From the NCBI RefSeq assembly GCF_001611675.1, contig NZ_CP014766.1, positions 1,922,001 to 1,986,000 on the forward strand: a DNA stretch of 64,000 nt, given 5' to 3'. Position 1 is the first letter of the stretch. Every line of letters begins with the position of its first letter. The position numbers and the translations under genes were made by a program. Below, piece by piece: positions 61,390-64,000 of the stretch. The notes under the pieces are model-generated. The model saw only the letters and a program-made list of their open reading frames with translations, made no database searches and was not told the DNA's origin. The DNA comes from Pontibacter akesuensis (lineage in GTDB: Bacteria > Bacteroidota > Bacteroidia > Cytophagales > Hymenobacteraceae).

Positions 61390-61866
61390 ATGACTGGAAA
61401 CGACGTACTAAAAAACCTTTCAGAGTATAATATCTGGGCAAATAAAACGATGCTGGACGTGTTCAGCAGCCTGCCTGAAGTACCTGCCAACGCGCTGCGC
61501 CTGCAGAGCCACGCCCTGAACGCGCAGGCGATTTGGATTGCCCGCATCACCGGCACCGAAAGCCCCGTGAAAGTATGGCAGGAGCACAACCTCGACGAAC
61601 TGAAGCAGCTGCACGAAAGCGCTTCGTACAAAATAGCCGAACTGGCGCAGAATGCTGATGAGGCCGAATTCAACCGCCTCATCGATTACACCAACAGCCA
61701 GGGCCACAAGTATAGCACCCGCGTGCTCGACATCCTGACGCACGCCTTTAACCACGCCACCTACCACCGCGCCCAGGTGGCCACCGACCTGCGCAAAAAC
61801 GGCCACACCCCGCCCAACACCGACTACGTGACTTACGTGCGCGAACTGATGGGCCAGGTGTACTAA
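61390..61866 (+). CDS. DinB-family (DUF664-type) protein
   Basis: 158 residues of the DinB/YfiT-like four-helix fold, which often binds a divalent metal through three His residues. Visible candidates are LQSHALNAQAIW, HAFNHATYHRAQV and the spacing between them. Members act as thiol-dependent transferases or are of unknown role. No signal or membrane segment. It is isolated; a GACGTTAGATATTAGACA repeat follows. Confidence 0.85.
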   Translation: MTGNDVLKNLSEYNIWANKTMLDVFSSLPEVPANALRLQSHALNAQAIWIARITGTESPVKVWQEHNLDELKQLHESASYKIAELAQNADEAEFNRLIDYTNSQGHKYSTRVLDILTHAFNHATYHRAQVATDLRKNGHTPPNTDYVTYVRELMGQVY

Positions 61867-62130
61867 GACGTTAGATATTAGACATTGGATTAAAGACTTT
61901 TTGACAAAGGACGAGGGGAGCAAAGTATGTAGCCGCTGTTTATACTTTTGCTGCACTTCAGGCTATTTACAGCAGCAACAAGATTCCCCTCCTCGGAGGG
62001 GTAGGGGTGGGTAAAAATCACTCCGGTCATTCACCTCAACCCAATAAAAGAGAAGGCTTCCCAAGTGGGAAGCCTTCTCTTTTTAGTCTAATGTCTAGCG
62101 TTTAAAATCTAACGTCTACTGTCTACTCTA
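61865..62130. repeat. Cluster of dispersed repeats flanking a terminator
   Basis: GACGTTAGATATTAGACA (61865-61890) and its inverted relative (62083-62130), a CCCTCCTCGGAGGGG element (61984-62012), TATACTT (61941) and a perfect 18-bp hairpin (62046-62083). Confidence 0.7.
62046..62083. terminator. 18-bp perfect hairpin terminator
   Basis: Arms 62046-62063 and 62066-62083 with a 2-base loop and A/T runs at both ends. It lies between convergent DinB-type and DUF4382 genes and can serve both. Confidence 0.88.
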
Positions 62131-62911
62131 GTTCTACTGTGCCAAGGTCTTTAATCTGGTCCTGCGACACACTTACGTTCTCGATGGTCTTGTTATGCGC
62201 ATCGTTCTCGGTGTAGAACTTAACAGTGTAGGTTCCTGCTTTTACGCCTTTAATCAGGAAGTCGCCGTTGTCGTTGGCAAAGCCGCCGATGGTGTCGTTG
62301 GCAGCGGAGATAACGTAAATCCCCGGCTTGTATTCAGCTGGCGTTACCTTGCCTTTGATGCCGCCGGCAATAGCCTGTGTAATAGTACGCACCACTGGTT
62401 TCAGGTTGTAGCCACCGTTGCCCTTTGGCACCACTGATTTGGCCGCATCGAAATCCAGCAGCACCATGTAGGTTACGTCGTCCTCCAGGTGCGCATCAAG
62501 TTGCAGTTTTACACCTGAAGTTTGTCCGCTTGGGGTTTTCAGGTCTACCACGGTGCCATCTTTTAGTTTCAGCGTGTTGTCATCACCAAGTACAAGGCGA
62601 ATCTGGGAGATGTGTCCTACAGGCAATTCAGCACTGGCCAGCAACGTGTCGCGGCCGTTGGCAAAATCCAGCAGGTTGTAAATGCCCGGGTTAATCTCAT
62701 CCAGTGTTGTCCAACCTGCCTCGTCGTCTCCCTCACCGGCATGTATCTGCACCGACTCTATCTCCACGTTTACCTCCTCATAATCTCCCGGCGCATCGGT
62801 CATGCGCACTTCCATGCGGGCAGTACCCGTGGCACTGTCGCTAGCACTATCGCAAGAGCTGAATCCAATCAAGCCGCTTAGCAGCAAAGGAAAAAAATAC
62901 TTTTTTTTCAT
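62123..62911 (-). CDS. DUF4382 lipoprotein with carboxypeptidase regulatory-like domain
   Basis: A 262-residue lipoprotein; the lipobox is GFSSC (Cys20). Residues about 33-175 match DUF4382 (RMEVRMTDAPGDYEEVNVEI, LPVGHISQIRLVLGDDNTL), a common Bacteroidota envelope domain. Residues about 185-260 form a CarboxypepD_reg-like Ig fold (AGGIKGKVTPAEYKPGIYVI, FLIKGVKAGTYTVKFYTEN). No ligand is known. It stands alone, convergent with the DinB-type gene. Confidence 0.88.
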   Translation of the reverse strand: MKKKYFFPLLLSGLIGFSSCDSASDSATGTARMEVRMTDAPGDYEEVNVEIESVQIHAGEGDDEAGWTTLDEINPGIYNLLDFANGRDTLLASAELPVGHISQIRLVLGDDNTLKLKDGTVVDLKTPSGQTSGVKLQLDAHLEDDVTYMVLLDFDAAKSVVPKGNGGYNLKPVVRTITQAIAGGIKGKVTPAEYKPGIYVISAANDTIGGFANDNGDFLIKGVKAGTYTVKFYTENDAHNKTIENVSVSQDQIKDLGTVELE

Positions 62912-63014
62912 ACGATTATTGCATTAGTTTAAAAGCGAGAATGCTCCTAAGAGCTCCTTATACACAAGCTAACGAATAAAAGTTGCACTTTAATATATAG
63001 TGAAATTAAAACAA

Positions 63015-63045
63015 ATGCCAGCAGGATTATATTTCCTGCTGGCAT
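63015..63045 (-). terminator. Hairpin at the end of the AsmA-like gene
   Basis: Stem ATGCCAGCAGGA/TCCTGCTGGCAT (63015-63026 with 63034-63045), with an A-rich stretch that gives U residues leftward. It lies about 50 bases past the AsmA-like stop. Confidence 0.75.
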
Positions 63046-63093
63046 CCCTGTAAGTGTCAGTTCTAAAGCAATTTATACTTTAATAAGATTTGG

Positions 63094-64000
63094 CTATTGC
63101 TGCCTCGTCGTGTCCGGCGGGGTGGCAGGCTTGGTGATCTGCTTCAGAAAGCCGCCCACCTTGTCTGTGGCCTGCTTCTTAAGCTGCAGCTCTGCCTCGC
63201 GGCGTTTCTTCTCGATCTCCTCCCGTGCCTTTTGCTCCGCCTCCAGTTTCTTGCGGTTCAGCTCTGCCTGCACACTGTCCTGCAGCTGCTGCTTGCGCTG
63301 GTCGGCCTGCTGCTTCACATCATTCAGCTTCGACTGCACCACCGTCTGCACCAAGTCGGCTGCCTTCTCTTTCACAGAGCCACCTACCAGCGACACACGC
63401 GGATCAGACAAGGTACCACCCACATTCAGCCTCAGCGTAATGCGCTCAGAGTTAGCCAGGCTCTCGTTGCCTATCAGACTGGCCAGCCGGGCGTTCACCT
63501 CCCGCCCGATCTTTCCGGCAGGCACATTCAGGGCGGTAATGTAGTCGATGTTGCCGTTGATGTTGTTGGTTCCGCCCACGGTCATCTTAATGTCGCCGGC
63601 CTCCATGTCAAATGGTTTTATCACGAGGCTGCCGTCAATGATCTGGGCATCGATGTAGCGGTTTTCCACCACAAAGTTCTGCAGCTCTTTCAGGTTGGTC
63701 AGGTTGCTGATCTTCTCCACGATCGGCACATCCGTCACCGCGGCTTTGATCACCTTGATAATACCCGAGCCATCCAGCGTCTTGAACACCGGTGTCATGT
63801 CCTGCGCCAGCTCCCCGGTAAAGGCAAAGGTGGTCGAGAACTTACCCTCCAGCAGGCGCGCAATAGGAGCCAGGGTCTGGATGGTGTTGAACGATTCAAA
63901 AGCCTCTTTAAAGCCTAGATTCTGTATGTCCAGCTTCACATCAAAGAGTGGCAGCTGCGGGTTTTGAGTGTTATAGCTGCCGCTAGTGGCAAATGTGCCG
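63094..64000 (-). CDS. AsmA-family envelope protein, C-terminal part
   Basis: The C-terminal ~300 residues of a large AsmA-like inner-membrane or periplasmic protein. The frame stays open to the right window edge, so the true start lies beyond it. The beta-rich part carries AsmA-like segments (FNTIQTLAPIARLLEGKFST, VENRYIDAQIIDGSLVIKPFD, GNIDYITALNVPAGKIGREV). A long Gln-, Lys- and Glu-rich coiled-coil follows, then KQITKPATPPDTTRQQ. AsmA-like proteins are thought to bridge or transport lipids to the outer membrane. Family assignment moderately sure; mechanism inferred. Confidence 0.82.
   Translation of the reverse strand, partial: GTFATSGSYNTQNPQLPLFDVKLDIQNLGFKEAFESFNTIQTLAPIARLLEGKFSTTFAFTGELAQDMTPVFKTLDGSGIIKVIKAAVTDVPIVEKISNLTNLKELQNFVVENRYIDAQIIDGSLVIKPFDMEAGDIKMTVGGTNNINGNIDYITALNVPAGKIGREVNARLASLIGNESLANSERITLRLNVGGTLSDPRVSLVGGSVKEKAADLVQTVVQSKLNDVKQQADQRKQQLQDSVQAELNRKKLEAEQKAREEIEKKRREAELQLKKQATDKVGGFLKQITKPATPPDTTRQQ

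Larger units (their letters stand above)
797..63080. repeat. Dispersed TATACTT/AAGTATA motif (about 88 copies)
   Basis: By eye I count 56 TATACTT on the plus strand and 32 AAGTATA. Plus examples: 797, 952, 1588, 3074, 5406, 10413, 18947, 20259, 27906, 28169, 30274, 39039, 46747, 52873, 58294, 63074. Minus examples: 949, 5213, 8188, 11311, 12131, 18901, 27646, 39999, 52961, 61219. About 37 lie between genes and about 51 inside genes. Half of the plus-strand copies are followed by G. Close variants with TATACTA, TATACTC or TATACTG are rare (about five). Confidence 0.85.

Noticed and set aside
63097-63918. 273-residue plus-strand open frame
   Set aside because: Antisense to the AsmA-like C-terminus; low-complexity Leu/His-rich.
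1-64000. CRISPR array, tRNA, rRNA, insertion sequence or prophage
   Set aside because: I looked for regular direct repeats, cloverleaf-like arrays and transposase or phage proteins and found none. The dispersed repeats are irregular in spacing. A covariance-model search could still find a small RNA.

Overview
The window looks like a chromosomal segment from a Bacteroidota bacterium, most likely order Cytophagales and close to Pontibacter/Hymenobacteraceae. The evidence is threefold. Several proteins end in type IX secretion (T9SS) sorting domains. Promoters fit the Bacteroidota TTTG-N(~20)-TAnnTTTG pattern. There are carotenoid genes of the CrtD/CruF type and lineage-typical proteins (Lnb/DUF4105, DUF6952-like, DUF4382, SprB and IPT/TIG surface proteins). 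Base composition is roughly 50-55% GC, with AT-rich islands at 21.8-25 kb and 46.8-47.7 kb. I saw no rRNA, tRNA, CRISPR array, transposase or prophage.

Layout. 1-5.1 kb: 3' end of gpmI, a lipoprotein, a secreted M43 metalloprotease, a YjbQ-family enzyme and a beta-helix lipoprotein. 5.4-7.4 kb: prfA, and a thioredoxin with a small partner. 7.5-10.9 kb: TetR regulator and a carotenoid-tailoring cluster (CruF-like, CrtD/CrtI-like, SRPBCC). 11.4-17.1 kb: SNF2 helicase, LolC/E-like permease, methyltransferase and rbfA. 17.3-21.5 kb: polytopic membrane protein, then a glyA-tatC-rpiB operon. 21.8-27.0 kb: two divergent T9SS-exported proteins around an AT-rich promoter region. 27.1-29.8 kb: phosphatase, two small hydrophilic proteins, a stress-type SDR and a pterin dehydratase. 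30.2-33.7 kb: operon rsmI-lnb-inositol monophosphatase-Cys-rich membrane peptide, then a small conserved protein. 33.7-38.7 kb: MscS channel, radical SAM/SPASM protein, baeRF-type protein and TlpA-like thioredoxin. 39.1-43.7 kb: radA and a CHASE-PAS histidine kinase. 44.0-46.7 kb: Mpo1-like protein, membrane protein and fumC. 46.8-47.7 kb: AT-rich orphan with a HEPN-type motif. 48.2-54.6 kb: SDR, AraC regulator, small enzymes, rlmF, lipoprotein and msrB. 55.5-59.0 kb: a second, divergent MsrB, a lipoprotein, a divergent MsrA and two paralogous envelope proteins. 59.3-64 kb: alpha-helical repeat protein, dgkA, DinB-family protein, DUF4382 lipoprotein and the C-terminal part of an AsmA-like protein.

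The most striking signal is not a gene. The heptamer TATACTT (often TTATACTTG) and its complement AAGTATA recur about 88 times in my hand scan, on both strands, inside genes and between them, and sometimes as inverted pairs on terminator hairpins. A rough composition-based expectation is six or seven. The pattern resembles DNA-uptake or other genome-wide signal sequences, but its role is unknown. The larger intergenic gaps also carry several families of short dispersed palindromes. The best candidate for an undescribed gene is the AT-rich HEPN-like orphan at 46816-47688.
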